Origin: Bog-473 sp963745665
Lineage (GTDB): Bacteria; Actinomycetota; Acidimicrobiia; Acidimicrobiales; RAAP-2
Assembly (NCBI GenBank): GCA_963745665.1
Contig: CAVUYE010000003.1
Coordinates: 620,001-684,000, forward strand
Length of the DNA: 64,000 bases
Direction: 5' to 3'
A program made the translations under genes and the position numbers. Below the pieces are notes generated by a model that made no database searches, was not told the origin of the DNA, and saw only the letters and a program-made list of their open reading frames with translations. Within the stretch, counting starts at the first letter, position 1, and each line of letters begins with the position of its first letter. This document shows positions 53,387-62,074 of the stretch, in pieces.

Positions 53387-54461
53387 CCGCCACCGCCCGC
53401 ACGTGGGCCAAGCGGGCATCGTGGGCCACGTCGAGATCCTCCGCCGCCTTCTCGTCGCTGGCCATCTCGGCGTCGATGTCGGTGTCGGCCCAGCCGATCA
53501 CGCCCATCTCCTCGAACGCGCCGCGCAGCTTGGGCCCCCACAGGCCGATGTCCCGCAGAATCGGCACGATGCGCATGAAGAGGAAGTTGCGGAACTCGCG
53601 CAGCGTCTCGCTGTTCTCCACGTAGACGCCGATCTCGGGCGGCAGGTCCAGGCGCTCCCAGACCTCCTCGCCGAGGAAGCGGTCCCGCATCAGGTAACAG
53701 GCCTCGATGCAGAAGTCCTCCCGCTCGCCGCGCTCGGCATCGGTCAGCTGCGGGTAGTAGTCCCGCAGCGCCAGGCGCCCGAACATGACGTGGCGCGCCT
53801 CGTCCTGCATCACGTACGCATTCAAGGCCTTGGCCAACGGGTTCTGCGCGTTGTTGCGGATCACCCCGAACGCCGCCAGCGCCAGACCCTCAATGAGCAC
53901 CTGCATGCCGAGATACGTCATGTCCCACCGGCTGTCGGAGATGACGTCATCGAGCAGCGCCTTGAGATACTGGTTGAGCGGGTACACCAGCTGCACCTTC
54001 TCGTGCAGGTAGCGGCTGTAGACCTCGACGTGGCGCGCCTCGTCGATGACCTGCGTGGCCGCGTAGAACTTGGAGTCGATGTCGGGCACGGTCTGCACGA
54101 TCTTGGCCGTGCAGATCAGCGCGCCCTGCTCGCCGTGCATGAACTGGCTGAAACGCCAGGCCTCGACGTGGCGGCGCAGCTCGCCCCGGCGCTCCTCGTC
54201 CATGTCGTCCCACCACGGGGTGCCGAAGATCGGCAGGATCTCGTCGGGCATGCCGACGGGATTGGTCAGGTCGACGTCAGTGCTCCAGTCGAGCCGGTCG
54301 CTGCCGATCCACTGGCGCCGGGTCCCCTTGTCGTAGAGGCGCAGGAGCTGGTCCCGCCCACCGGTGTAGTTGAAATCGAACATGGTGGTCGACGGCGACT
54401 CGATGCCCCACTTCGGGTCGAAGTCGAAGACCGAGTCGGTGACGGACGGGCTCGTAGTCAT
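53370..54461 (-). CDS. Ferritin-like diiron protein (putative oxygenase)
   Basis: 363 residues, helical. Two iron-ligand helix pairs are clear: a Glu in H-G-E-Q-G-A followed by D-E-A-R-H-V-E, and a Glu in V-L-I-E-G-L followed by Q-D-E-A-R-H-V-M. This is the E...D-E-x-R-H pattern of ribonucleotide-reductase-like diiron oxygenases. It is not a plain ferritin because of its length and N-terminal D-P-K-W-G-I-E-S-P. GAAAGGGGGCC precedes the ATG. Substrate unknown. Confidence 0.78.
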   Translation of the reverse strand: MTTSPSVTDSVFDFDPKWGIESPSTTMFDFNYTGGRDQLLRLYDKGTRRQWIGSDRLDWSTDVDLTNPVGMPDEILPIFGTPWWDDMDEERRGELRRHVEAWRFSQFMHGEQGALICTAKIVQTVPDIDSKFYAATQVIDEARHVEVYSRYLHEKVQLVYPLNQYLKALLDDVISDSRWDMTYLGMQVLIEGLALAAFGVIRNNAQNPLAKALNAYVMQDEARHVMFGRLALRDYYPQLTDAERGEREDFCIEACYLMRDRFLGEEVWERLDLPPEIGVYVENSETLREFRNFLFMRIVPILRDIGLWGPKLRGAFEEMGVIGWADTDIDAEMASDEKAAEDLDVAHDARLAHVRAVAAEAEG

Positions 54462-54620
54462 GAGGCCCCCTTTCGGGGCGGCAGCCGGCGGCGTGTCGCC
54501 GCAGGAAACGCTAGCCCTTTGCGCTCCTCCGGGCAGCATGGGGAGTCCGCCCCGTGTGATCGTGCCGACCGGGTACCGGGAGCCTGGCCCGAATATCGAC
54601 CGGACCGTGACGGAACGGCG

Positions 54621-55853
54621 CTACCGGAAGTCGAACGCGACCTTTATGGCACCGCTCTCCTGCTGGTTCGCCAGCGCCATGAAGGCCTCACGCCACTGCT
54701 CCAGCCGGAAGGTGTGCGTCAGCATGCCGGTCATGTCGATCCGTCCCTCGGCGGCCAGGCGCAGGTACTGCGCGATGCCGTGCATGCGCACGCCGTCGAC
54801 CTCTTCGACGCCGAAGGCGTTGGAGCCGACCCACGAGATCTCCTTGAAGTACAGCGGCGACCACTCCCAGCGCTCGGGTGCGTGCACGCCGCTCTTGACC
54901 ATGGTGCCCCGCTGCTTCAGGAGGCGGACCCCGATCTCGGCCGTCTCCGCCGTGCCCACGGTGTCGTAGACGACGTCGAAGCCGCCCGGGTGCGCCATCG
55001 GCAGCCCGCTGCCCTCGAACCTGTTCAGGACGCCGCCCGACCACGCCGCCGCTTCTTCCAATAGCTGCTCGACGGGGAAGGGGTCGACGACGGTGGCGCC
55101 GAGCTTGCGGGCGAGCGCGGCCTGGGCAGGCCAGCGCGCGACCACCATGACGTCGACGTCGGGGTACAGAGCCTTGATGATGGCGACGGCCGTGCTGCCC
55201 AGCGCGCCGCCGCCGTAGACGAGCACCTTGCCACCGGGCGGCGGCGGGTGGCGCGTCACGGAGTGCAGTGACACCGCGAAGGGGTCCCCGATGACGGCCA
55301 CCTCGTCGGTCACGCCTTCGGGGACGGGAATGAGCATCGACTCGTGTGCCGGCAGGTAGTCGGCGAACCCTCCGGGCGCGTCCTTCGACGTCCCGGTGTG
55401 GATGCCCGCCGCGATGGGGCCCTGGGTGAAGTGCCAGCACAGGCTGTAGTCGCCGGCCTGGCACGAGGGGCAGGGCGGGTCGATGCCGCGTGGGCCACAG
55501 GACAGCCATGGATTCAGGACGACACGCTGGCCGACCTCGACGGTGGTCACGGCGGGACCGACCTCGACGACGTCGGCCACCACCTCGTGCCCGAAGACTG
55601 TGGGGAAGGTGAAGAACCCGTTCAGCGCGCCATCGCCGAAGTCGTCGCCGAAGTCCATGAAGACCATCTTGGCGTCGGAGCCGCAGATGCCGGTCAGCCG
55701 CGTCTTGGCGACGCACCAGTCGTCGCGCAGGAGGCGGGGGCGGTCGAGCTCCTCGAGGCGCATCGGAGTCCGTGAGAGCCCGACCATGAGACTGTTGGAC
55801 TCGTCCGGTGGCGTCCAGCGGTCACCGCGGACGCCGTAGAGCAGACCTTGCAT
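54621..55853 (-). CDS. Zinc-dependent alcohol dehydrogenase-like protein (MDR family)
   Basis: 410 residues. Catalytic zinc region G-I-C-G-S-D and F-G-H-E-V, structural zinc cysteines in P-C-P-S-C-Q-A-G-D-Y-S-L-C, Rossmann V-Y-G-G-G-A-L-G-S-T. All key cysteines of a zinc MDR are present. It likely oxidises a polyol or threonine-type substrate with NAD(P). It lies 18 bp downstream of the small membrane protein gene at 55872-56406. Strong AGGAGGGGAGGAG upstream of ATG. Confidence 0.85.
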   Translation of the reverse strand: MQGLLYGVRGDRWTPPDESNSLMVGLSRTPMRLEELDRPRLLRDDWCVAKTRLTGICGSDAKMVFMDFGDDFGDGALNGFFTFPTVFGHEVVADVVEVGPAVTTVEVGQRVVLNPWLSCGPRGIDPPCPSCQAGDYSLCWHFTQGPIAAGIHTGTSKDAPGGFADYLPAHESMLIPVPEGVTDEVAVIGDPFAVSLHSVTRHPPPPGGKVLVYGGGALGSTAVAIIKALYPDVDVMVVARWPAQAALARKLGATVVDPFPVEQLLEEAAAWSGGVLNRFEGSGLPMAHPGGFDVVYDTVGTAETAEIGVRLLKQRGTMVKSGVHAPERWEWSPLYFKEISWVGSNAFGVEEVDGVRMHGIAQYLRLAAEGRIDMTGMLTHTFRLEQWREAFMALANQQESGAIKVAFDFR

Positions 55854-55871
55854 TCGTACGCTCCTCCCCTC

Positions 55872-56406
55872 CTAGTCGAAGGGGCCGCCGAAACCGAGCT
55901 GCCCCATGAGGATCCCCGGCCCGACCATACCGCTGTTGCCGGTGTTGGTCGGGTGGCCCCCACCGAGCGCGATGCCGAGCACGACGAGCGCCAGCCAGCC
56001 GAAGCCGACGATGATGCCCGCGAGCGCCAGCCCGTTGCCCTTTTGGAGGCCCTTGGAACGCGTGATCTGGGCGCGGGCGACGAAGCCGAAGATGACTCCG
56101 GCGATGGCCGGGAGGAAGAACAGCCCGGCACACGAACAGATCAACGACGCGATCGCGAACCCGTTCGTCTTCTGGTTGACGGCCGGGCCGTAGGGCGCGC
56201 CAGATCCCTGCGCCGGCTGGCTGCGCGGCCGGCCCCGTCGTTTGGCCATAGGGGTATGCGGCCGGTCCCTGTGGAGGCCAGGTTGGCACGGGTTGGGCCG
56301 GCGCGCCCGCCGGCCGCAGGTCCGGCGGACCAGTCCACTGTTCGGGCGAGTACCACCTGCCGTCCGAGGCCAACCACCATCCAGGACCCTGTGAGGTGTT
56401 GCTCAT
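55872..56406 (-). pseudogene. DUF4190-type membrane protein with N-terminal WW-like motif, frameshifted
   Basis: The N-terminus G-P-G-W-W-L-A-S-D-G-R-W-Y-S-P-E-Q-W is the short actinobacterial DUF2510-like motif; a Pro-rich linker follows. The C-terminal half, with N-Q-K-T-N-G-F-A-I-A-S-L and two hydrophobic helices as in DUF4190 proteins, is in another frame, switching near 56211-56226. Length is 3n+1; dropping one base gives about 177 residues. The protein would be membrane-bound with a cytoplasmic Pro-rich arm. Function unknown. Confidence 0.68.
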
Positions 56407-56476
56407 GCCGTACCTGATCAGTTCGCGCCTCGTGCCGCCAGGAGCATAGGAGTCAGCCCTGCGGCCGGTGGCGAGT

Positions 56477-56758
56477 TCACGAGACGTACGGGCAATGCCG
56501 GCATCCCGACTCGCAGCAGTGGCCGCGGCGCGCCAGGTAGCCGGCCGTGAGGACGGTCAACCCCGAGCGCGGGTCGACGTAGGTGTCGGCACCGGTACGC
56601 GAGGGCCTCGGCGTGCGCCCGGATGATCTGCGGGTAGGCGGGATCGTCCGGCGACAGCCGGTCGGCATGCGGCTCCGTGAGGGGACGCGCCGCCAGTTCG
56701 TCGGGGACGGGGAGCGCGCCGGTTCGTGTGTTCCCGGCTCATCGTGCGGCTCGTCCAT
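56477..56758 (-). pseudogene. DUF5522-like small cysteine protein, doubly frameshifted
   Basis: The C-terminus D-P-R-S-G-L-T-V-L-T-A-G-Y-L-A-R-R-G-H-C-C-E-S-G-C-R-H-C-P-Y matches DUF5522, a small protein with a C-C-x3-C-x2-C motif. The expected middle (R-P-L-T-E-P-H-A-D-R-L-S-P-D-D-P) lies in a second frame between about 56715 and 56590. The two indels cancel out, so the outer frame stays open for 93 codons. The cysteines may bind a metal; function unknown. Confidence 0.62.
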
Positions 56759-56787
56759 TCGACCGGCGCCGCAAGACCGAAGCAGAA

Positions 56788-56817
56788 GGCCCGGCCCCCC
56801 GTTGAAGGGACCGGGCC
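56788..56817 (-). terminator. Rho-independent-type terminator after the HU gene
   Basis: GGCCCGG and CCGGGCC arms with extra C/G pairing around a short loop, 8 bp past the HU stop, followed on the coding strand by TTCTGCTT. Strong GC stem, short T-tract. It separates the HU gene from the DUF5522-like gene. Confidence 0.6.
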
Positions 56818-56824
56818 TCGCGCA

Positions 56825-57326
56825 CTACCTCCGTGCGGCCCTCTTGGCGGGACCCCGCTTGGCCGCCTTGCGCGCCGGTGCGCTCTTGGCCGGAGCCTTG
56901 CGTGCGGTGGTCCTGCGCGCCGGTGCCTTCTTGGCGGCAGCGCGGGCCGGTGCCCTCTTGGCGGCAGCCGGAGCGGCGGACTTGCCCGCAGCGGCGACGG
57001 CGGCGTCGCTCGTCGGGAACGCACCCTTCACCAGCTTGGGTGCCGTGGCCGGGGCCAGGACGGCGTCCTTGAACGCCTTCACCGGGCGTGATGCGCGCCT
57101 TCTTGGAGGCCTTGATGCGGATCGCCTCACCCGTTGCCGGGTTCCGACCCATGCGGGCCGCCCGGTTGACCTTGACGAACTTGGCGAAGCCCGGGATGGA
57201 AACCGGCTCACCCTTGGAGACGACGGCGGTGACGACATCAGTGAATCCGTCGATGACGGTGATCACGGTCTTCAACTCGACGTCGGCCTGGACCGCGACT
57301 GCTTTTGCTAGTTCTCTCTTGTTCAT
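56825..57326 (-). pseudogene. hupB: HU-family nucleoid protein with Lys/Ala-rich tail, frameshifted in this sequence
   Basis: Residues 1-80 are HU: N-K-R-E-L-A-K-A-V at the start, D-G-F-T-D-V-V, I-P-G-F-A-K-F and R-A-A-R-M-G-R-N-P-A-T-G-E. The frame changes at 57081-57087 (ACG-CCC-GGT should read ACG-CCC-GTG). The second frame gives V-K-A-F-K-D-A-V and then a long Lys/Arg/Ala/Pro tail (A-K-K-A-P-A-R-R-T-T-A-R-K), as in actinobacterial HupB. Corrected length is about 166 residues. HU compacts DNA and is normally essential in actinobacteria, so a sequence error is very likely. Confidence 0.85.
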
Positions 57327-57509
57327 GGCGCCCATTGTGGCCGACGCGCGCCCTGCAGTGCACATCTTTCCGGGCACGAACGCAGATTTTTGTGCTCAGA
57401 GTTCACTTTGACTGCGCTCGAAGGCCGCCACTCCAACGCCCATCACGGACCGCAACGGGTCATCTGAAGGCGGGAAGAGAGGGTCCGGCGCCGCGTCGTG
57501 GGGGCCCGT

Positions 57510-57995
57510 CTACCCCGTCCACTGCCCCCAGTAGGGGCGGGCACCCTTGCTTTTTTCCATGAGGATGATCACCGTTCCCCACGGGTCGTGGCACCAGGTC
57601 GTCCGCAGCCCGGCCACATCGGCCACACCCGCGGTGAGGAACTCGACGCCGCGGCCCTCGAGATCGGCGCGCGTGGCGCCGATGTCGTCGCACAGCATGC
57701 CGATGTGGGTGACGCCGACCCTGGTCACAGAGGGACGCGCCGATTCCGGCGGGACGACGTTGGCCGCCGGATATTCGATCAGCTCGATGACGCGGTCGTC
57801 TGCCCCAAAGCCCACGATCGACGCGTGGAGAACCACCGGGGACGGGACGAGCTCACCCATGTCGTGCTCGATCTGCTCACCCTCCATCCGGTACGGCGGT
57901 GACAGCACGGTGAGGCCGAGGACCTCGGAGTACCAGCGGGTGGCGGCCTCCACGTCGGGGACGCAGACGGCGGAATGGGCGAGGCCGGTCAGCAC
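57510..57995 (-). CDS. VOC-family glyoxalase-like protein
   Basis: 161 residues starting at GTG. G-L-A-H-S-A-V-C-V-P-D-V at the start and T-H-I-G-M-L-C-D-D-I midway mark the two VOC modules; W-G-T-V-I-I-L-M ends the second. The metal-site His7 and His103 are visible. Third VOC protein here without a clear substrate; only the ArsI-like one can be given a role. Confidence 0.78.
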   Translation of the reverse strand: MLTGLAHSAVCVPDVEAATRWYSEVLGLTVLSPPYRMEGEQIEHDMGELVPSPVVLHASIVGFGADDRVIELIEYPAANVVPPESARPSVTRVGVTHIGMLCDDIGATRADLEGRGVEFLTAGVADVAGLRTTWCHDPWGTVIILMEKSKGARPYWGQWTG

Positions 57996-58098
57996 CCGGT
58001 CAGCGTAGAACGCGGGAAAACGGGGCCGGGAGGGATCGGAGCCGGGAGGAAAACGGGGCCGGGGGTGCTGGGAAGGAGCTGGGGAGGAGTCTCGGCCC

Positions 58099-58281
58099 TC
58101 AGGTCCAGCGGGCGATCTCGTGCTGCAGGCGCTTGTTCACGGCGCGGAATCGGACTTTGGTGCGCCGGTTGACCTTGCGCAGGCCGATGACGCTCACGAA
58201 CACCAGGGGAGCGGCGAAGGCGGAGAGGGCGCTGAGAATCACCAGGCGCAGTCCCTTCTGGCTGCTTCCACCGTGCGGCAC
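58099..58281 (-). CDS. Small single-pass membrane protein
   Basis: 60 residues from GTG at 58281. One hydrophobic helix (L-V-I-L-S-A-L-S-A-F-A-A-P-L-V-F-V-S-V-I) followed by a strongly basic cytoplasmic end with R-K-V-N-R-R-T-K-V-R-F. Composition and the basic flank support a real small membrane protein, but no family is recognised. Divergent from the large membrane protein at 58380. Confidence 0.5.
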   Translation of the reverse strand: MPHGGSSQKGLRLVILSALSAFAAPLVFVSVIGLRKVNRRTKVRFRAVNKRLQHEIARWT

Positions 58282-58379
58282 GGCATTAGTTGTACACCCT
58301 GGGACGGGCGTTGTGGATCGTCGCAATGCGTGCACTCCCGCGGCGCAGGCGCTAGGCATTGGGAAGTGAGAAGGCCCAG

Positions 58380-59867
58380 ATGAGGGAGGCCGAACCCCCG
58401 ATGCAGCCAGACGAGGCCGGTGCTTCCGGCGGCATCTCGCCACAGGGCTCGGACATCGACGCGGCCAACGACGCGGCGAAGGCCTCGGACAAGGGCGCTG
58501 TGGCGGGCGCCGCGAATGGCGCGGCGGATGACGCGGCGGAGCGGAAGTCCGAGGGCAAGAAGAAGATGAGGACGCGGCGCGGGCACATGCCGCGGCGCAT
58601 CTCGGCGTGGGTGCTGGTCGTGCTGGCATCCATCCTGATCCCAATATCGGTGATCTCGGTGTGGGCCATCCGCACGGTGACCAACACCGATCAGTACGTC
58701 GAGACCATGGCGCCTCTGGCGCGCAATCCCGTCATCATCGAAGGCCTGGCGACTCGTGCCACCGACGCGCTGTTCTCGACCCATGTCGTGCAGAACAAGG
58801 TCACGCAGGCGCTGCCGAAGTCGGCCAAGCCACTCGTGGCGCCGATCGTGACCGAGGTGCACTCCTACGTCTACGGGCTGGCGCTCAAGGTCTTCGAGAG
58901 CCCGAAGTTCGGCAAGCTGTGGGACACGCTCAACCGGCACAGCCATGACGCGGTGATCAACATCCTCACAGGCAAGCAGACGCCGCTGCAGCAGAAGCTC
59001 GCCAAGGGCGGGCAGCTCGCCCTCAACCTGTCGCCGGCGCTCAACAACCTCATCGACGAGGCGAACTCGCACGGTGTGACGCTCTTCAACCCGATCAAGG
59101 CGGCGTCGAACCAGGGGCTCAGCTTCACCGTCGTGTCGAAGGCCCAAGTCTCGAAGTTCTCCGGGCTGTTCAACCTGATCGTCAAGTTCAAGTGGATCAT
59201 TCCGGTCGTCGCCCTCGTGCTGGCGATCCTGGCCATGCTGCTCGCCGTGGAGCGCCGCAAGACGCTGCTGCGGCTGTCCCTCGGAGTGGCCCTGATGACC
59301 CTGGTGCTGATGGTGGGGTACTCGCTCGGGCGCATCACCTTCCTCAACCAGGCGGCCAGCGGCGGCTTCAAGACCAGTGGCGCCGCCGCCGTCTTCGACA
59401 CCGTGCTGCGTTACTTGAAGGCCGACCTGCGCTGGACCCTGCTGGCGTCGGTGGTGGTGGCCTTCGTGGCCTGGCTGGCCGGTCCGGCCCGCTATGCCGT
59501 GTGGATCCGGCGGACATGTGCCTCGGGCGCCCACTGGGTCGGCGGGCAGGCACACGAGCTGTCGTCGGGCGCCGGGCGGGCCGCTGCCGAGTCGAGCCGG
59601 GCGCGCCGCACCGCCGGCTGGATACTCGAGCACCGCAACGGCCTGCGCATCCTCGGCGTCATCGTGGCGGGGCTCTTCCTCGTCTTCGGCGGGAACCTGA
59701 CGGGGTGGAGCCTGCTGGTGATCGCGATCGTGCTGGCCGTGTATCTCGGGCTACTCCAACTGGTGGCCGTCTGGGCCGGCAAGGTGGCCGAGCCGGGGAC
59801 CGAGGGCGATTCTGGGACCCAGGCCGGGGGCGAGGGCGGGGCGAAGGTGCCCGCAGGCAGGGTCTGA
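58380..59867 (+). CDS. Large integral membrane protein, unknown function
   Basis: 495 residues from the ATG at 58380; a TTG seven codons earlier is also in frame. Acidic/Ala-rich cytoplasmic start of about 65 residues with a K-K-K-M-R-T-R-R anchor, then a helix at about 75-95. A long external domain of about 170 residues (P-L-A-R-N-P-V-I-I-E-G-L) follows, then about four more helices (W-I-I-P-V-V-A-L-V-L-A-I-L). This layout is shared by actinobacterial membrane proteins of unknown role. Starts a plus-strand run with the next three genes. Confidence 0.7.
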   Translation: MREAEPPMQPDEAGASGGISPQGSDIDAANDAAKASDKGAVAGAANGAADDAAERKSEGKKKMRTRRGHMPRRISAWVLVVLASILIPISVISVWAIRTVTNTDQYVETMAPLARNPVIIEGLATRATDALFSTHVVQNKVTQALPKSAKPLVAPIVTEVHSYVYGLALKVFESPKFGKLWDTLNRHSHDAVINILTGKQTPLQQKLAKGGQLALNLSPALNNLIDEANSHGVTLFNPIKAASNQGLSFTVVSKAQVSKFSGLFNLIVKFKWIIPVVALVLAILAMLLAVERRKTLLRLSLGVALMTLVLMVGYSLGRITFLNQAASGGFKTSGAAAVFDTVLRYLKADLRWTLLASVVVAFVAWLAGPARYAVWIRRTCASGAHWVGGQAHELSSGAGRAAAESSRARRTAGWILEHRNGLRILGVIVAGLFLVFGGNLTGWSLLVIAIVLAVYLGLLQLVAVWAGKVAEPGTEGDSGTQAGGEGGAKVPAGRV

Positions 59868-59978
59868 GGGAACGCCGCCCGGTAGGCGCCCGGGCCCGTT
59901 CCACAATTCTTCGGCGTGCCAGGGCGGGCACACCTGATTCTTACGACGCGTTTATGGAGCACCCCTAATCTCGTTGGC

Positions 59979-60323
59979 ATGTCGCTGCGGTGGAGGATCG
60001 GTCTGGTGGCGATCGTCGCCGCCGCGGTCGTCGGCGGCTTCATGCCGCACGACGTGCTCTCCACCGCCGGCAGCTCGGCCACCCAAGTGGTCCGGGCCGT
60101 CGAAGCGCCGTTCTCCGGCCCGGTCACCTGCCTCGATGCCACCTGCGGCAAGGGCAGCCCGGCACCGGCCGCACCCTCGCCGGGGGTCGCCCTGGTGGCG
60201 GTCGTGGCCGGCATGGCGGTCGCCGCCGCAGCGGCCGCCCGCATCCGCCGCCGGCGGGGACAGGTGCTCGCCCTCCCCGCTGGCGCGCTCGACCGCCTGT
60301 TCCACCCGCCTCAGTTCTCCTAG
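59979..60323 (+). CDS. Small two-helix membrane protein
   Basis: 114 residues. Hydrophobic helix at about 6-22 (I-G-L-V-A-I-V-A-A-A-V-V-G-G-F-M), a short loop with Cys51 and Cys56 (T-C-L-D-A-T-C), then a second helix (V-A-L-V-A-V-V-A-G-M-A-V-A-A) and a basic tail with R-I-R-R-R-R. The C-x4-C loop lies outside the membrane by topology and could be a disulfide substrate of the neighbouring DUF929/VKOR pair (inference). Confidence 0.6.
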   Translation: MSLRWRIGLVAIVAAAVVGGFMPHDVLSTAGSSATQVVRAVEAPFSGPVTCLDATCGKGSPAPAAPSPGVALVAVVAGMAVAAAAAARIRRRRGQVLALPAGALDRLFHPPQFS

Positions 60324-60435
60324 CTCGACCTGCGCCCGCAGGCATCAATCCCCGGAGCGAATTCCTCGCCTCCGTCTCGAGCTTCCGATGGTGTGCGGCT
60401 GCGCCGCCACCTCGGCCCTATCCAAGGAGAACACC

Positions 60436-61449
60436 ATGTCGAAATCCCCAGCGGGGTCGTCGCGTCGGCCGCGGCCCGCCAGCAAGACGTACAACAAGAC
60501 CAAGACCAACGCCAACACCGCAAGGCAGCGTACGAAGAAGACGATCACGTCGGCCGCACGACCGGACCAACGGGCCCGGTTCCGCTCCCGCCACCCGGTC
60601 CTGACCGCACTGGTCCCTGTCGTCCTTGTGGTGGCCGCCATCGCCACCATGGTCGTGATCAAGGCGGCCGGGAACTCCAACCCGCCGGCGGCGGCGTCCT
60701 CGCACCTCACGACGGCCGGAGGGTCGGCAGGTTCGTCGGCGTCGGCCGACAGCGGGACCACGGTGCTGTCGCAACAGGTCGTGGCCGCGCTCTCAGTCCC
60801 GACCGCCACACTGAATGCGGTGGGGAGCCCGTCCTCGGTCGTCCTCCCCAGCAAGGTCGGGAACGGGACCGTCCTGCGGGCCGCCGACGGCAAGCCCCTG
60901 ATCACCTACGTGGGGGCCGAGTACTGCCCCTACTGCGCCGCCGAGCGGTGGGCGCTGGCCGTGGCGCTGTCGCGCTTCGGGACGTTCGAGAACCTGTCGG
61001 GCACCCACTCGTCGACTTCGGACGTCTACCCGGACACGCAGACACTCTCGTTCTATGGGTCGACCTACTCCAGCCCCTACGTCGACTTCCAGGCCGTCGA
61101 GGAAGCCACGAATCAGCAGGTCGGCGACAGCTACCAGGCCCTGCAGACGCCGACGGCGGCGCAGAGCGCCCTCGTGGCCAAGTTCGACGCCCAGGGGAGC
61201 ATCCCCTTCCTCGATATCGCCAACCGCTTCGTGGTCACCGGCTCGAGCTTCTCGCCACAGGTGCTGCAGGGGCTCTCCCGGAGCCAGATCGCGGCTGACC
61301 TGGCGAACTCGGACAGTGCGGTGGCGCAGGCGATCGACGGCACGGCCAACGACATCACGGCGGCCATCGCCACGGTCACCGGGAACCAGCCCGCCGGCGT
61401 GGGCGACTCGACCACCATTGCGGCGATCGCCCAGAAGCTGGGGGCGTGA
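60436..61449 (+). CDS. DUF929 membrane-anchored thioredoxin-like protein
   Basis: 337 residues. Basic N-terminal 50 residues, one helix at about 56-76, Ser/Ala-rich linker, then a thioredoxin-like domain with the redox motif C164-P-Y-C167 in G-A-E-Y-C-P-Y-C-A-A-E-R-W-A-L, as in DUF929. The active site sits outside the membrane. The stop overlaps the VKOR start by 4 nt (GTGA), strong evidence for a shared job as a thiol oxidase relay. Confidence 0.85.
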   Translation: MSKSPAGSSRRPRPASKTYNKTKTNANTARQRTKKTITSAARPDQRARFRSRHPVLTALVPVVLVVAAIATMVVIKAAGNSNPPAAASSHLTTAGGSAGSSASADSGTTVLSQQVVAALSVPTATLNAVGSPSSVVLPSKVGNGTVLRAADGKPLITYVGAEYCPYCAAERWALAVALSRFGTFENLSGTHSSTSDVYPDTQTLSFYGSTYSSPYVDFQAVEEATNQQVGDSYQALQTPTAAQSALVAKFDAQGSIPFLDIANRFVVTGSSFSPQVLQGLSRSQIAADLANSDSAVAQAIDGTANDITAAIATVTGNQPAGVGDSTTIAAIAQKLGA

Positions 61450-61928
61450 CGGTGGCGATGCGTCCCCCCGCCCGCCGGGTGCCGGCCTGGGTGCCGGCGA
61501 CGTCCCTGGGGCTCTCGCTCCCCGCGGTGGCGATAGCGGCGTACCTCACCGTGACGCACTACAGCGACCCGTCCGCGCTGGCCTGCCCGGACACCGGGAT
61601 CGTCAACTGCACACTGGTGACGACCAGCTCGTGGTCGGTGCTGCTCGGCGTCCCACTGGCCGTCCTCGGCCTGGTGTGGGCCGCCGTGATGACGGCGCTC
61701 ACCGTTCCCTGGGCCTGGCGCTCGGGGGCGCGCTGGGTCGACGGGGCCCGGCTCCTGGTGTCGGGTGCCGGCGCGGCAATGGTCCTGTATCTCGTCTACG
61801 TGGAGCTCTTCCGAATCGGCGCCATCTGCCTGTGGTGCACGGCCATGCATGTCACGGCCGTGTCGTTGTTCGGGGTGATCCTGGCCGGGCGGGCCGCCTC
61901 GTCGGCCATGCTCCCGGCCCGGTCCTGA
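61446..61928 (+). CDS. Vitamin K epoxide reductase (VKOR)-family protein
   Basis: 160 residues, four transmembrane helices. All four conserved cysteines are present: C47 and C55 in the external loop and C128-L-W-C131 in the last helix, plus the conserved Ser62/Ser64 region near S-W-S-V-L-L-G-V-P. In actinobacteria VKOR re-oxidises the DsbA-like partner using menaquinone. Coupled to the DUF929 thioredoxin-like gene, its probable partner. Confidence 0.9.
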   Translation: MTVAMRPPARRVPAWVPATSLGLSLPAVAIAAYLTVTHYSDPSALACPDTGIVNCTLVTTSSWSVLLGVPLAVLGLVWAAVMTALTVPWAWRSGARWVDGARLLVSGAGAAMVLYLVYVELFRIGAICLWCTAMHVTAVSLFGVILAGRAASSAMLPARS

Positions 61929-62074
61929 GGACGGAACCGGGGTGACAGCGGGCCGCGGCGCGACATGGGGCCTTTCGCCTCTAAAGGATGTGGCGCGGCG
62001 CGCCGCACAATAAGAAGGGTTGGTCGTCTGTTCCCGTGGCGGGAGCGGCCCTCGGCGGCAAGGGAGAGCGCGAC

